Notes: a model not told the origin generated them from the sequence alone. A stretch of DNA of 64,000 bases from Blastocladiella emersonii ATCC 22665 (GCA_025594325.1 JANHCV010000004.1:1116001-1180000); one strand, 5' to 3'; counted from the first letter of the stretch, positions 9,281 through 22,500 are shown. Translations and numbers: made by a program.

Positions 9281-11999
9281 ATGTCACTTGCCGGCCGCCA
9301 GCCCCCGCCGCACGGCGCGAGCGACGATGCCGTCGTGCGCCACATCCTCAAGTCGGTCGCCACGCGCGTCGTAGCCCTGCGCCGCACGCGTGCCGCGGCC
9401 ACTCCGGCCCCACCCGCACCCGGTCCGCCGACCGCCGCCACCGCACCCTCGAGCAGCACCAACCCAGGTCCCGGCGCGGGCATGGTGATTCCGCCGTCGG
9501 CCTTTGCGCCGTCGCTCCCGCCCGCGAGCTCGAGTCTGGCCGGCACCCCGCGCACGCCGGGCACCGCAGCTTCCGCCGCATGGTCTGCCGCGGGGCTCGG
9601 CGTGACGCCCGGCACGCCGTACCTGAACAGCAACCTTGCCGTGACCGACACGCTGGCGGCGTTCGTGGTGCGCGCCGTGGTGCTAAACCCGAACAACGGG
9701 TTCCACCTCGACGCCGTGTTTGCGCGCGACGACGTGGACCGGCTGATCGAGGTGTGCGCGCACCACATCGCCAACGACGGCGACGCCGTGTCCGAGACCG
9801 TCAAGATGCAGGTGTATTTCGACTCGACGTTCCCGCAGCAGGCAGAGTACCTGCACCGCGAGAAGCAGGCGCGCAAGAACACGGTCGCGCCGATCCTGCG
9901 CGAGATCACCGAGTGGACCGCGCCCGTCTCGTCGGTCGTCGCCTCGCACCGCGGGAGTGTTGCGTCGGGCGCCGTCGGGTCGAATGCGGCGGCGCTCGAC
10001 GCGCTCTACCGCAAGATTGTCGGCTATGTCCTCCTCAAGACCGCTATGGGCAACCCGACCGACGCACTCGTCGCCCGCGAGGCCGCGGTGGCCCTCGAGT
10101 CCGTGTTCCCGCAGTCCGAGGTCGCTACTTTCCTCGGCCTCCCGCGGCCCGACAAGGAAAAGCAGCTCAACGGGCTCGCCCAGCTCGTCACGGGTATCCG
10201 ACTCTTCAACCGCCACGTCAACAAGGCGTCCAAGGACAAGATCGAGAACAGTACGTTGATCCGCGTGTCTTGTTGGGATGTGTGCTAATATCGTCGGAAA
10301 TAGTCCCCGAGCTGTGCTCGCGCGAGATCAAGGAAGCTTTTTCCATCATCCAGGAAAAGATCCGCGAGGTCGAGGCCATGATCAAGGCCGTCACCGGTAC
10401 CGCTCTACCCCTCGCGCATCCATCGCAACCCCCCGCTCACTCGACGCCCGTGTGTAGCGCTGCTTACACCAGCCTTCCTTGACCCGCTGACCAACGGCTC
10501 GCCGAGCGCCGCCGACGGCACCTCGTCCCTGTCGCAGTACCTGGCGAGCACGCTGACCTTCTACCGCCAGCTGCTCATCTACCTCGACGCGGTGCGGGAG
10601 CAAATCGAGGCCTCGTCCGCGGCCCTCCGCGCACTCGACGACCGCATGGCCGGGTGCCTGCAGGACCTGGCCGCCGCGTGCAAGGCGCGGTCCGCGGTGC
10701 CCGTCGACCAGGTGTACCCGAAATTCATGGAGCTCGCCGTCGTGTGGCAGGGCTTCCAGGACGAGCTGTTCCTCGACGCGTTCCGGCGCGGCGTCCTCGA
10801 CACGGTCATGGGGTTCGAGGCCGCCGTCCGCGCCACGGGTTTGGTCGGCGCGGGCCCCGCGGCCGGCGCGATCCTCGGCCCGCTCGTCGACTCGACGGTC
10901 CAGGCCGCTATGGCCGCGGGCGACCCAGGACACACGGACGCCCTGTCGCTGCACCTCACAGCGCTGCTGGGGTCGGCGCCCGAGCCCGTGCGGCATGCCG
11001 CGAAGCACACGCCCGTCGAGGTGCCGCCGCTCCCCGAAGACCGGATCGTCGCCGCGGCCGCCGCGCTGCAGAGCGAGCTGACGGCGACCGCGCGCCACGC
11101 GACGGACCTCCAGGGCCACGGCCCGCACGGCGACCTCGAGGTGATCCACCCGGGGAACACGGCGCAGTACTACCGCCTGCCCGTCGAGTTTGGCGGGTTC
11201 TGCCCCGTCTCGCTCGTCTACCCGGCGAGCGTCCGCGGCCGCGTCGTGCCCGGTGACTGGAACCAGGGCGTCGTCAAGTACCGCGACAAGCTGTACGCGT
11301 TCCGCGGCGTCGATGAGGCGCGCCGGTTTGCGCAGGCGCCTGAGCAGTACGTTTCGGAGGTGAGGGAGAGGTGGGCGGGCGGGGGCTGACGGTGAGAGCC
11401 AGTGTAGAATCCTGCAGGAGGTGCTCAACATTGCGCGCGAGCGTATGGGCCTCGTCCAGCTGCTGCAGCTCTACGGGTACTTTCCGTCGATCCGCGCGCT
11501 CGAGAACGTACGCCTCTCACAACAAACCCGCGACCACGACCATCTCACTCACACCCCTCAAACCTAGGCCGAGACCTTCACCCGCCAAGCCCTGCTTGGC
11601 CAACGCCCGCTCGTGTGCGAGGCGGGGACGCAGGTCGACACGCACATGGTCGACAAGCACATTGACCCGAACTACCAGTGGAACGAGTGGGCGATGCGCC
11701 GCCGCGCGCTGATGCTCGTCAACCTGCGCACTAAGCGCACGCACGGCGCGCAGACCAACCAGTCCCACTTCAAGCGCGACACCCACGCCCAGGTCTACGC
11801 GCCGCGCGAGACTGAGACCCAGACGCGCCGCGAAATGGCTACGGGGATGCCGAAGATCGAGCAGGAGTGGCCGCCGGAGGTCCTCGGCATCAAGGTCACG
11901 CGCGGACCCCGGACGAAGACGCCGCGCGAGCGCGATCTCGTGGTCGAGGGAAACCAGGCGCAGCAGCAGAAGCGAGGGCATGATGCGTGTGTTGGTTGA
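9281..11999 (+). CDS. CFAP206: Cilia- and flagella-associated protein 206
   Basis: Five exons, 9281-10250, 10304-10396, 10473-11359, 11403-11507 and 11568-11999, give 828 aa. The family is usually near 620 aa; the excess is a Pro/Ala/Ser-rich stretch near residues 40-115. Diagnostic segments are GGFCPVSLVYPA...VVPGDWNQGVVKYRDKLYAF, which matches the ...FC-W-L...LPGNP-IGVLKYKEKYYTF core of CFAP206, and the C-terminal FTRQALLGQRPLV, AGTQVDTHMVDKHIDPNYQW and NEWAMRRRALML. CFAP206 sits at the base of radial spoke 2 on axonemal doublets and is needed for normal beating. The third intron (11360-11402) is the least certain: it is only 43 nt, has an atypical GTGAGG donor, and other acceptors nearby would change the junction. 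Confidence 0.92.
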
Positions 12000-12229
12000 T
12001 TTTCGCCGTGATAGAAAGAAAGAATGAACGCGTCTCCGTTCACCTCACGTGGGGCGGCTGCGAGACAGAAAACCTCCCACGCGTCGTTGGTCGCACGCGT
12101 CGCGCCACATCCGCCTTGAGCTCGCCCTCGCGAACCCCCGCTGCACTCAAACGCAAAGCGCATGAATCTTCCTTGAACCTCACTCGACGCAACGCAACCA
12201 ACCCAACCCAACCCAACATAACCACGACC

Positions 12230-15200
12230 ATGCCCGTGTCCGTGTTCGTGACCGACGTCGACACGCCGATCGCGCACCAGGTCTCGCGGCGTCTCGCCGC
12301 GACCAAGGTCGGTTCGCGCCGCCCCGCGCCATCCGACGGCGAGGATGGCGGCGGGAACGGGGACGACGACCGTGGCAACGCGGGTGGGGACGAGGAGGGC
12401 GACGACAAGGGCCGGCTCGGCGGCCGCATGAAGGGCCTGACGGGCGGCGGCGACGCGGCCGCCGACATGTACATGGTCTCGGGCACGTGCAAGTTCCGGG
12501 TCTCGGACGAGGACGATATCCCCGAGGAGCTCCAGACCGACTCGTTCGACCTCGTCGGCAAGACGGCCGAGACGCGCGACCTCATGGCGTCGATCAGTAC
12601 GCCCGGGCGGCCGGCGAGTCATATTGTTGCTACGGTTCCGGTACGGCTCGTCAAACCCGATCGCGGAGAAGGGGAAGTACTGACGCGAGCTTGCGAGAGT
12701 GTAGCGCTTCGACAAGGAGGCTCTCAAGCAGGCCATTCTCGACTCCAAGGTCATCATTGTCGACTTTATCAACAGTATCGACGACGTGCCGTTCATCCTC
12801 CAGGGTACGCTTCAGCTGCGCCCGCGTCTCGATTTCGCTACTAATCCCCCAAAACTAGTCCTCAACGACAACGCGGCCATGTTCGTCGACGACCCCAAGA
12901 CCGTCATCGCGCTGTCCACGGTCATGACGTGGGGCCGGACCAAGCCCGATCCCGTACAACGCTTCCCCGCGCCCATCGCCCCACCGTGATCACGTACTGA
13001 ACAATCCGTCGTAATTAGGAGGACCCGGACGCGCCGCTCGCCGAGGACGAGTACCGGCGGCGCAAGCCGCACCCGAACTTCCGCACGCACGTCCAGCTCG
13101 AAAAGGAGTGGGCCAAGCTGGCCAAGAAGGAGTGCTACCGCGCGTACATCGTATTCGCGGGGCTCGTGTACCACGTCGGCGACTCGGTGTTCCACCCGAT
13201 GCTCAAGGCCGCGTGGCACGGCAGCGACGTGCTCGTGTACGGCGAGGGCGAGAATTTCTTGCCCATGATCCACCTCGAGGACCTGTGCGAACTGCTCGTC
13301 CTGCTCGTCGAGAAGACGCCCGACGCCAAGTACGTTCTCGCCGTCGACGACTCGCGCGTGACCTACGGCGACGTCGCGCGCACCATCTCGCAGACGCTCG
13401 GCAACGGCAAGGTCAAGGGCGTCCCCAAGGAGCAGGCGGTGCTCGACCGCGACCTCAACCAGACGGCGCGCGACCTGCTCGGCGCCAACCTCAAGTTCGA
13501 GGCCACCATCGTCAAGAAGCTCGGCATCAAGTGGAAGTGCGAGTCGGGCCTGCTCGAGAACATGGCCAAGTTCGTCGACGAGTTCCGCCGCGGCCGCGGG
13601 CTCGTCCCGCTCAAGGTCGTCCTGCTCGGCCCGCCGTGCATTGGCAAGACCCACTACGCGCAGAAACTCGCCAACCACTACAAGCTCCCGCTCCTCGACG
13701 TCGACGCCGTCATGCGCGAGACCATGGACCGCCTCGCCCGCCGCGTCCAGCTCGGCATGGCGCTGCTCGCCAGCGAGAGCGGCGGCGCGCCGCCCGGCGA
13801 CGGTGGGGCCGACGGCGCGTCTGCTGAGGCCCGCATGGCCGCTCTCGCCGCGGCGGCCGCCGCCGAGCAGGTCGACCCCGCCGACATGGACGGCGAGCGC
13901 GAGCTGCTGGAGGAGCTCACCGAGTTCACCAAGAACAACGGCGGCGCGTACCCGGACGTGCACGTCACGTCGTTCCTCCGCGCCAAGCTCGCCAGCATGG
14001 CGTGCCAGAACCAGGGGTACATCCTCGACGGGTACCCGGCGACGCGCGGCGCCGCGGCCGCGCTGCTGCGCAAGGACGACGGCGAGGGCGGCGGCGGTGT
14101 GGGTGGGTCCGGCGGCGCGTCGGGCGGGATGGGCGGCGGCGGCGAGGGCAGCGGCGAGGACGAGGAGGGCGCGCGGCCCGTGCTCGACACCACGCTTGTC
14201 CCCGGCCACGTCATCGTCCTCGACGCGCCCGACGAGTGGATCAAGGACCGCGCCATGCAGCGGCCCGAGACCGAGGTCACCCCGCGCACGTCCGAGGAGG
14301 GGCTCACGGCGCGACTCGCAGAGTACCGCGCGCGCAACACGGACGAGAGCACGGTGCTCAACCTCTTTGACGAGGCCGAGATCCACCCCGCCTTCTTCAA
14401 CGTCGTCACCGGCGCCGCGGGACCCGTCACGGGCGTCATGTCCCTAATCGTGCCGAGCGGCGCGGCCGGGCAGGGCGCCGGGAACTCGGGGTCCACGATT
14501 GCCGGCGGCGCGAGCACGCTCGCGGGAAGCTCGGCGGGCGGACTGCTTGCTGGCGCTTCTGGATCCGGCGCGAGTGGGTCGGGCAACGCGCAGTCCGGGC
14601 CCAACTCGACCGGTGCCGGCAGCGGCGCGCAGGGGTCGGGCAGTAACTGCGGCAGCGGCGCGGTCGGCTCGGCCAAGCCCGTCGACCTCATGCTCGAGCT
14701 CATCAAGCTCCTCGGCAAGCCGCACAACTACGGCCCGTCCAAGGAGGACATTGCGCTGCGCAAACGCGTCAAGGCCGAGGAGGCGGCCAAGATCGCGCAG
14801 CGCATGGAGCAGGAGGAGCGCACGCGCCAGGAGGAGGAACGCGAGCGGCACGCCAAGGCGGTTGCTGACTGGGTACGTGCGACGCTCTCGATTCGCTTAC
14901 GCGGCCATCACTAACGCGTTGCCTTGCGTGCGAGTGTAGAACGCCAAGCTCGACGAGGTCAAGCGTCAGGAGCAGCAGGTCCTCGAGGCGCAGTCGCTCC
15001 CGCTGCGGCACTACCTGATGCAGCACGTCATGCCCGTGCTCAGCAGCGGCCTCATGGAGGTGTGCAAGGTCCGCCCCGAGGACCCCATCGACTACCTCGC
15101 CGAGTACCTGTTCCGCCACGCGCCTGTCTCGACGCCCGGCATGGACCCGCTCGCCGCCATGGGCCTCCACAGCAACATGTCGCTCAACGCCGGATCGCCC

Positions 15201-15428
15201 GTCGGCGGGCTGCACGCGGGCGCTGCCATCGGCCAGTCCGCGCGCTCGCTCGGCGGCAGCGTCGACCTCCCGCCAACCGTGACGGGGTCGCGCAGCCCAA
15301 GCTCCGCGGCGCGGCCGTCGAGCGGGAAGAAGCAGACCGTGCTCCCGCCCATCGGCGCGGCGGCGAGTACGAGCAAGCTCGCGGGGTCCGGGACAATTGT
15401 TGACCCCGCACCAGGATCTGCCGTTTGA
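12230..15428 (+). CDS. AK7: Adenylate kinase 7-like protein
   Basis: Five exons, 12230-12640, 12705-12804, 12859-12953, 13019-14872 and 14940-15428, give 982 aa. The order of domains matches axonemal adenylate kinase 7. First comes an NAD-epimerase-like region (about residues 1-370, with [20 protein letters not shown] and [14 protein letters not shown]). Then comes a kinase core with the P-loop [17 protein letters not shown] and the NMP-binding YILDGYPAT. Last is a Dpy-30-like helix pair ([16 protein letters not shown]...[11 protein letters not shown]). AK7 makes ADP from ATP and AMP in cilia and docks through its Dpy-30 motif. A long Gly/Ser-rich insert lies between the kinase core and the coiled segment [21 protein letters not shown], and acidic Gly-rich inserts sit in the N-terminal and kinase regions. 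It lies 230 nt downstream of CFAP206 on the same strand. Confidence 0.9.
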
Positions 15429-15740
15429 TGCGATTCATTTGCCGTATTTCTCAACTTGGAAGTGTTTCCACTCCTCATGTTTCCCAGCTTTCGCGACTAT
15501 TTTGAGGTCGTCCGTCAGTCGCCCGCGGGTCGGAGACATGGACTTGCCTTTGACGGCGAGGCAGGACTGGAATAGCGACGGACGCGTTGCTGGCCGGGGC
15601 GTGGCCATGGTCGTGTTCCGTTGTCCTTTGCCCGAGAATGGTGGTAAAAAGAGCGGCGCATGCCTCAGCACCGCCCTCTCTCTCGAATACTACCGGTACA
15701 ACAACAAAGACCATCCCTCCCCGCTCAGAATCAAGCAACC
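15429..15740. other. Intergenic spacer
   Basis: About 310 nt without a gene. A TAAAAAG stretch at 15645 lies 96 nt before the next start codon and may serve as its TATA element. Confidence 0.35.
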
Positions 15741-15986
15741 ATGAAGTTCGGCGCAGCACCGCTCATCCTCGCCATCGCGGCTCTCCTGATCGTCAGCGTC
15801 AAGGGCGAGGCCATCGGCCTGTTCAGCGATCCCGAGGGCACTACTGCCAAGAGCAACGAGCGCCGTGCGCCGTGCGAGCTCGACTCCAACTGGGACTCGG
15901 CCGGCTGCGGCATCGACATTGGCCAGACCATCGAGATCGTCATCCCGCCGCCCGTCCTGCCGCCGCTCCCGCCGCGCAACTACTAG
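15741..15986 (+). CDS. Small secreted protein (orphan)
   Basis: An 81-aa frame begins MKFGAAPLILAIAALLIVSV, a textbook signal peptide with a Lys, a hydrophobic core and a likely cut near KGEA. The mature part of about 58 residues has two cysteines (near APCEL and AGCGI) that could form one disulfide, and ends in a proline-rich tail VIPPPVLPPLPPRNY. No family is recognised. Small secreted proteins of this shape are common in fungi and can be wall-associated or effector-like, but nothing in the sequence settles this. The AT-rich TAAAAAG at 15645 upstream is a plausible TATA element. Confidence 0.65.
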   Translation: MKFGAAPLILAIAALLIVSVKGEAIGLFSDPEGTTAKSNERRAPCELDSNWDSAGCGIDIGQTIEIVIPPPVLPPLPPRNY

Positions 15987-16227
15987 TCCAAGATGGGCAA
16001 GTCGCTAGCGAGTTTGTTTCTGACGTTCATTTCCTTGCCCGCAACCTTACGCCTCGCGCGACGTGTTCGAGAATGGAGCGCGAGACGCTTCGCGACATCA
16101 CGTTCCTCGCATGATCGCCATCAAATAATACGCGAAATGATCCATTCCTAGCACAAACTTGATGGTCGGGTGAAGGCGGGATACATAACGAGCAAATTGG
16201 GACCCAAACGCCTAGAGTTGAGGTGCT

Positions 16228-17910
16228 TTACTCGTCAACCTTTGCTGCCTCGAACGGCACCCAGCCGCGACCGCGGCCTGCGTACATCAAGACCCGCGGC
16301 GGAGTGTCCGGCTCCGGATCCGCGGACGGGTCTTGACCCTCGACTACTGGAAGCGGCACCGATTGCACAGCTGGCTCAGTGAAAGGCCCAAGACCGCCCT
16401 CGACGGCCGTCACGTCCAAGAGCCAGCGAACGGGATCACCAGGTGGAAGCTCGCCGTCCTTTATCGAGGCGCGGAGTATGTCTTTGAAGCCGTCGTAATC
16501 GGCAAGCAAGCGAAGCAACGATTCGGTCTCGGCCTCGATCAAACCAGCGATGATAACTGCGCCGTGGTAAGCGTTGGTCGCGAGCAGCACCGATTTCGGC
16601 GTGTTCTCGATCACGATGCGGATCCGATCGAGCATAAACGCAAGCTGATCGGTCTTGAGTATACACTTTGCAAGCGCTGCAGGGACGGTCGCAAGTCCCA
16701 CGTTCGGAACTGGCGCTTCCCCCACTCTTACAGCTAGAGCGCTGAGAATCGCCGAGTCGCCCGCAATGAGCGAATCCATCAAGCTTTGGACAATCCATCA
16801 AGCTCTGGACAATCCGAGGGTTGCCCGTGTTGATCGCCTCGGCAAGAATCCGCCAAGGCATCCCGCGCGACAGATAAAAGGCGAGTGCACGAATTCAATT
16901 GACCGAACCGTGACGGATAGCAATGGTAACGAGGCCAGCTGCGCGGGAGCGGCGCGAAATCGTTAAGTCCCCTGCGTCGAGGAGACCTGCTCGAATTGAG
17001 AAAGGACTCGATCGTAATCGCCACGGATAGCAAGGAAGATAACAGTATTGCACGCTTCAAAAATCTCGGGGCGAGTGCTGGGCGTGCCTTTGGCGTGCAT
17101 GTGCGGGAGCACGGACCGCACCAGTTCAGCGTCACCGAAGATAGCTGCGATGGAAAGCTCTGCGGACAGCCGAATTTTTTCGTTGAAATAAGCCCATCTT
17201 TGCTCCGGCGGGATGGCACGAAATGGGACGTTGAGAAATTCAGTGAGTGAGAGGTCGGCATGGGGTAGAGGTTCAAACGCTGGATTTTGATCTGCAATCA
17301 CGGCGCGGAACAGGTCAAAGCGTTTGAGAGCAATGTCGCTCCATATTTTCGTCCCGTGAGCCACTAACACGCGCAAGATTCGATGGAAGTCGGGAACAGC
17401 GTCGCTGGGCGAGTTGAGCCGATCAAGGGCGGAAATTACAGCTTTCATAGCTGCCTTGTAAATTTACGAACGAGCTTCATCGACCGAACTAAAACTTTCC
17501 GGAGAGTCGGGAATGAGAGAAAATCGCGGCTGGGGGTCGATGAGGTAGCGGCGGACGATGGCAACGTCGCCGTGAGACGCTGCATAATCGAGAGCATGTC
17601 CGTTGTTTTCAAGTGGGTCAACGAGCGGTGAGTCATGGAGCTGGTTGAGGACGGAGATGCGGTCGCCTTGCGCATCGTATAAAGGGCCACCTGTAACAGG
17701 ATCCGTAGCCCACTGGTGCTCGTCTTGGTCGAGGCACCAATGCAAGTGCTCGGCAGCGAACGGCGTCATGGTGAAATTGGCAGCAAATTCATGGCACGTC
17801 GCGCGAAGCCGAGCGGTTTCAGTCGCGCCAAGGAACGGGCGAAGCGTAGCGAGCACAACCGCTGGCATGTTCCCAAGCGATGGATCTGAATCTTGCAGCA
17901 AGTTATTCAT
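16228..17910 (-). pseudogene. Broken F-box/ankyrin-like gene (paralog of the gene at 43011-44672)
   Basis: Three blocks on the minus strand line up in order with the intact 553-aa protein at 43011-44672. The first (17910-17464) holds the F-box-like segment MPAVVLATLRPFLGATETAR and an ankyrin-like repeat, ending in an in-frame TAA at 17464-17466. The same frame resumes as the middle block (17448-16963). The third block continues in another frame near 16861-16790 (ILAEAINTGNPRIVQSL) and returns to the first frame at 16782-16228, ending in the same GRGRGW-P tail. So there is at least one nonsense codon, one further stop (near 16963) and a pair of frameshifts. Loss of function is inferred; an intron could hide the first stop, but the intact copy has none there. 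Confidence 0.8.
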
Positions 17911-18344
17911 TTGCTTAACATCTAGGTGAGTGTGTTGAGCTCGCAGAAGGGAGATGAGGAACGCCGAGCAGAAAACTTCGCCAGATGAAACGAGTCCGGC
18001 GCGCATCACATGAGTGGCGCATCGCGTCGATGCATCACTCAGTTCAGAGTGTCTCCTCTGCGGGGGGTACCCTATCAAACCTTAAAGCACACCGCAAAAA
18101 ATAGACCCTCCCCAAGACGGGGTTGAGGACATGACACAGGCTACGAGGAGCTGATGCCGCGACGGCCGGGGCGAGACCATGAGCTCGCACGGGCTGGTTT
18201 GTTGTGAAAAGGAAGCAATGTGAGGTTTCCGAATCGAGTAGATGGCGAGAATGATCAAAACGTGCTGCGTCGGAACCGATACAAGCAATTGGCGGCCCTT
18301 GTCGCTTGGAGCCGTCGCGACGGCGACTCGGAAAGACATGCGTG

Positions 18345-19080
18345 GCTCGTGCGCGTCAGCCGGCCGTATTCCAACCTTTACGCTCAAAATAAATGGAGCG
18401 TACTTCCGCGGAACAATTCGTCCTTGTGCAGAACCGCTGATCGTGGCGTCGTCGTGTGTGAGACAAGTATGAACGGAAAAAGTGGTCGAGGATGGTCAAG
18501 TGCGCTACGCAGCGGAAGCGATCGCGCGGTTCACTCAGTTTTTTTTTTTTTTTGCAAGCCACCGTGGGGATGGTCTCGGCCACACGACCTGCAGCAAGTG
18601 GCAATGTGAGCTACCCGCACGTCTCTCCAAATATGAAGGCGGTCAATGGGCGTCCGCGTACCGCGTGGATACCAGTCGCGCGTGCATGCCGGGTACTCCA
18701 CACGAGCGTAAAAGACCGCTGCTGAAACTGCGGGGTCGCGAAACTCAAAAGGCAGGAGCAGGAGCTTGCAAGCGACCAGTGCCTACTCGGAGGAACCAAG
18801 TGCGCGCGCGTCAGTCCACCGTATTCGCAACCACGACGCGCAAAAGAGGTGGAGCGTGGAGTACCGTCACGGAAACGAGTCGTTGTCGTCGTGAAGCACC
18901 GCTGGTCGCGGTGGCGGCAGCGTCGAGGATGGAGGCGAGTACGGGCACGCGGAGGAAGAAGAACTCGAGGCCGTTCGAGTCGAGTCGGCTACACGGCGGA
19001 TGCAGTCGCGCGGCTCGGTCAGTATGAGCCGCCGTGCGGATGGTCTCGTCTCGTCTCGTCTCGGCCACGCGTACCGATAT
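18345..19080. repeat. Degenerate direct duplication (two diverged units)
   Basis: Units near 18345-18600 and 18795-19080 share several short blocks in the same order: a GCGCGTCAG...CCGTATTC block, a CAAAA...TGGAGCGT block, an ACCGCTG-TCG-GG block, a GCTAC-C-GCGGA-GC-TCGCGCGG block and a GGATGGTCTCG block. The units are heavily diverged, so this is an old duplication rather than a recent repeat. Confidence 0.4.
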
Positions 19081-22000
19081 CATCGAGTTGCTGTGTGATC
19101 CGCCCGCGGCCGCGATTCTCCATGAGCTTGACCTCGTCTCGGTCAACGCGTACATGGCTTGGAGCGGTGGTGGAGATGCAGCCGAGGCCGTCCGTGTACG
19201 TGTACGTGTACGAGGCGAGCAGCTGGACGCGGACGAGCGAGCAACGACGCGGTAGCTCGTCGTTACGCTGAGCGCGCGCACGTACAAACACGAGTCGGGT
19301 CGATGCGAGCGAGGAGAAGTAGCGCGGCTTCCATCTACTAACGGTCGTGGAGAACAGACGTCAGCGATCCCGGATTCGCGCGCACGGGTGTGGTGGAGGG
19401 AAAGATGAGGGCGTCACGTTCCAGGTCTGCTACTCGAGTGCTGCTGAGTGTCGGTCGACTCGTTGGTGCCGTAGATCGTCGTCTCTCGTGGATCGTGATG
19501 AGCTCGCAGCCGAACGTCCCGCCGTTCATCTTGATCGTGTAGTTCGTGGCCGTCGCCTCTGCTACACGAAGCCGAAGTTGCTGACGATCACCGAGTCGTA
19601 GCCCTTGATCTCGCGGTCGAGATGCGCGCTCGAGTGCGCGCCGTGGTAGTCGTCAGAGTAGTCGTAGCTGCTGCTGTCGCGCTCTGACGGACCTCGGCCG
19701 GCCGTGTTCCGTTCGGGCAGAATCCATTCCTCTAGACTCGAGCAACGCGTCATTTTTCCCGTGACGACGCGGCGGCAGGAGATCGGTAGCGTACCTTCGG
19801 AGTGGTAGTACCACCGCCCACTGGCGCAGCGGCGGCGGCGGACGCGAACACGGCAATGTCGGCTTGGCGGGGCGCGGATGATGTTGACCTGGATCGACTT
19901 GAAGCGCTGACGGCGTGAGGCGGGATCACGATGTTGCGTGCGCACGCGATGGCCGTCGGACATGACAGCAGCGGAAGCGATCGCGAGAGTGGTCAGTCGG
20001 ACCGTCGCGTGAGTACCTGGTCGAAGCACACACGATGGGTTTCTAGGGCAGCGCGACGAGCGTGCAAGTTGTGAGTGATCGGCTGTGCTCACCGCGGTAT
20101 GCGACCTAAAGTGACACGTCCCAGGTTGAGGGTGACCTGCGACCCTGGAGCCTTAGTCGAGCGACTTGGGCCCTTGCACTTGCGCACGGGCAGAGCCACG
20201 CAATTCTTACTCCAACGGATGCTCGTGAGTGGGGGCGTCGGTCATGACGAAGCCGTAGTTGCGTACCGTCGTCCACGGAAGGCGAGCTTGCCCCTACACG
20301 AACAGCGACGCTCATGTCAGTTCGTGCCGTGCAACGGGTCTTGGATGCACGCGTACCGGGACACCGGGATGGACCCGCTCGCTGCTATCACGCGATCCAT
20401 GTTGAGCTCGACCTGCTTCTTGACTTACAGGTCACTCGGCCAGGGCGACGCGACGCGACGCGATGCGTGTGCGGCCGGAGCGATGTCGGCAAAGATGCGT
20501 CCCGCCCTCACGTGTGTAGCGAGCCTGATGTCGGGACCGGCGCGAGGTTGTCGGGTGCGGTTGCCGGTCGTTGCGGGCCCGACTGACCGGCCATGAGGGA
20601 GAACTCCTCGATGCCGCCGCCGTCTGGACGGACACGCGTAGCGTCAGTAGACATCTCGGCGCGTGCACCTTGTGTACCGGAGGTACAGCAGCCGAGCACG
20701 AGTGTAGCGCGACGCTCGAGATGCAGGCGTTGAGCGCCGACCGGTCGGCATACACATGCTGACGCGCAAGTCAGTTCTGGTTCCGATCGGCGGCCGTGGC
20801 CGTGCGCGTACCGAGCTTGAGCCCCTGCTGGGGCGTAGCCCTGAAGGGCGTAGCGACGCCGTGTCACTCGTCGTGCGACGTGTCGTCGCGCTATGCGGGA
20901 CGCCAGGACGCGTCCGGTCACGATGCGTCGATGAACAGCCCACGCGTATTGGCCCGCCTACGCACGGGTACGGGTTGCGTGCACGTCGAGCGAGTTTGCG
21001 TGGTGTTGCAGAAGCGCGAGGTGGAAGGCGGGGAGTCGATAGCGTCAAGGAGACAACCGGTTCGAAGAAGGAGCGTTGCCCGTAACGCGTAAGCGCGACG
21101 CGTTCTGGAGACAAGCGTGACTGGCGCGCGCGCGCACGTCAAGGCGTCGCGTCTCCCGCGGCCGCGAGACAATGCGTGACTTTCATGTGGCACTGTGACG
21201 CGGCAACTTTCGCCCCGCACAGTTTTACCATGAATGCAAGGGCTTCCAACAAGTCGTGGTACTAGAGGCACTCGCACCATTTCGAACCAGAGGTCGCCCC
21301 GATCGCCTGCCGCCTCGGCACGCTCGGGAAGCTGTTTGCCGGTTTCGGTAGCCAGCGAGCATGAGAACTCCACCTTGGGCCCAGCTAGACGTCGTCCATG
21401 ATACGCTGAGCCAGTCACGCGAGGAGATCCGCCTGCCGTCGCGTCGCCGCCCTGCGCCCGATCGCCACTGCTCTGCACTCAAACCTCAGAGCTGCTCACA
21501 TCCACAACTCATCCACTCCATGGCGCCCACAACCGACCGGGTCCCACGACCCGATCGACTTCGCGGCTCCCCGTCCGCCTCGGTCTGTCGCGGGCCACTT
21601 GCCACCGCGGCGCCAGTGGCTCCGACAGCGGCATTCTTACATGTTGCTCCATGAGTTCGAGAAGAAGAGCGTGGAATGAAGAGCGCTGCAACTGCTTCCC
21701 CCAAGGACGCGTTCCGATGCAACGCGCACGCCGTTGCCCCTTGCGCGCGCCGCATGTGAACGCCGCGAACACGGACCGCGTTGGCTCACGCGATCGTCGC
21801 GCTTCTCCCTTGCAACACGCTCGTCAAGCATGTCCAGGCGTCGCTCCGCTGTTGCCCTGGCAGCTGCTCTCGCGGTGAGGCGTCGACGTGCCCGAGGCCG
21901 CCCATGAACGCCACGTCGGGCCAGCCGTCGTCGTCTCGCCCCTCACACCGCTCCGAAGCAAACGCATCGAATGGAACCCAACCGCAACTTGCTGCATTTT

Positions 22001-22146
22001 GTCGTCCAGATGTTCATGACTCTGTGGTTGGCACAGCCGGGCGGGATCCGGTGTTGGCCGTGCAGCGCCTGAGCGCGCATGCCGCACTCAGCAGGTTGGT
22101 CGGGTGGGCGTTCCCACGCTCAGCGATCGGGCACAACGGCATCTAG

Positions 22147-22500
22147 GTGTACGAGACCAAGGCGGTCGTAGACGGGCTGCACGGCGACTACCATCGCGTC
22201 AAGGAGTTGCTGTACGAGCTTGAGAAGCGCCCGTTGACAAGCTGCGCGATGCAACGATAGTCGCCGTCGCGATCTTGTTCCTTAGTTTTTGGATCGCGCT
22301 CGGCGGTGCGGCCTCTCTACGGCGCTGTTCTACCGCCTGCGCGCCACGTTCATCGCCTCGGCACAACGCTGCGGACTTTCACGGGCAACACAGGCATCAT
22401 CGGCGGCAGCGTCGGCCTCGGCAAGAGCGCCGCCGCCACCACGGCCGACCTCATGAAGAAGGCCGACTCGTTTGTCGTCGGCCGCGCGAGAGCTTGCCGC
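22147..22500 (+). pseudogene. Possible decayed coding segment
   Basis: From 22147 a frame reads VYETKAVVDGLHGDYHRVK and ELLYELEKRP before stopping. One base over it continues DKLRDATIVAVAILFL. Near 22383-22490 a third frame reads GNTGIIGGSVGLGKSAAATT then ADLMKKADSFVVG. These stretches look protein-like and have codon bias, but they are in different frames and broken by stops. I do not recognise the parent protein. This could equally be chance; the call is tentative. Confidence 0.25.

Noticed and set aside
18539-18555. Poly(T) run as the tail of a processed retrocopy
   Set aside because: No coding sequence or target-site duplication was found next to it.
21040-21080. GGTTCGAA-type sequence resembling a tRNA T-loop
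   Set aside because: No matching acceptor, D or anticodon stems around it; no tRNA gene is supported anywhere in the window.
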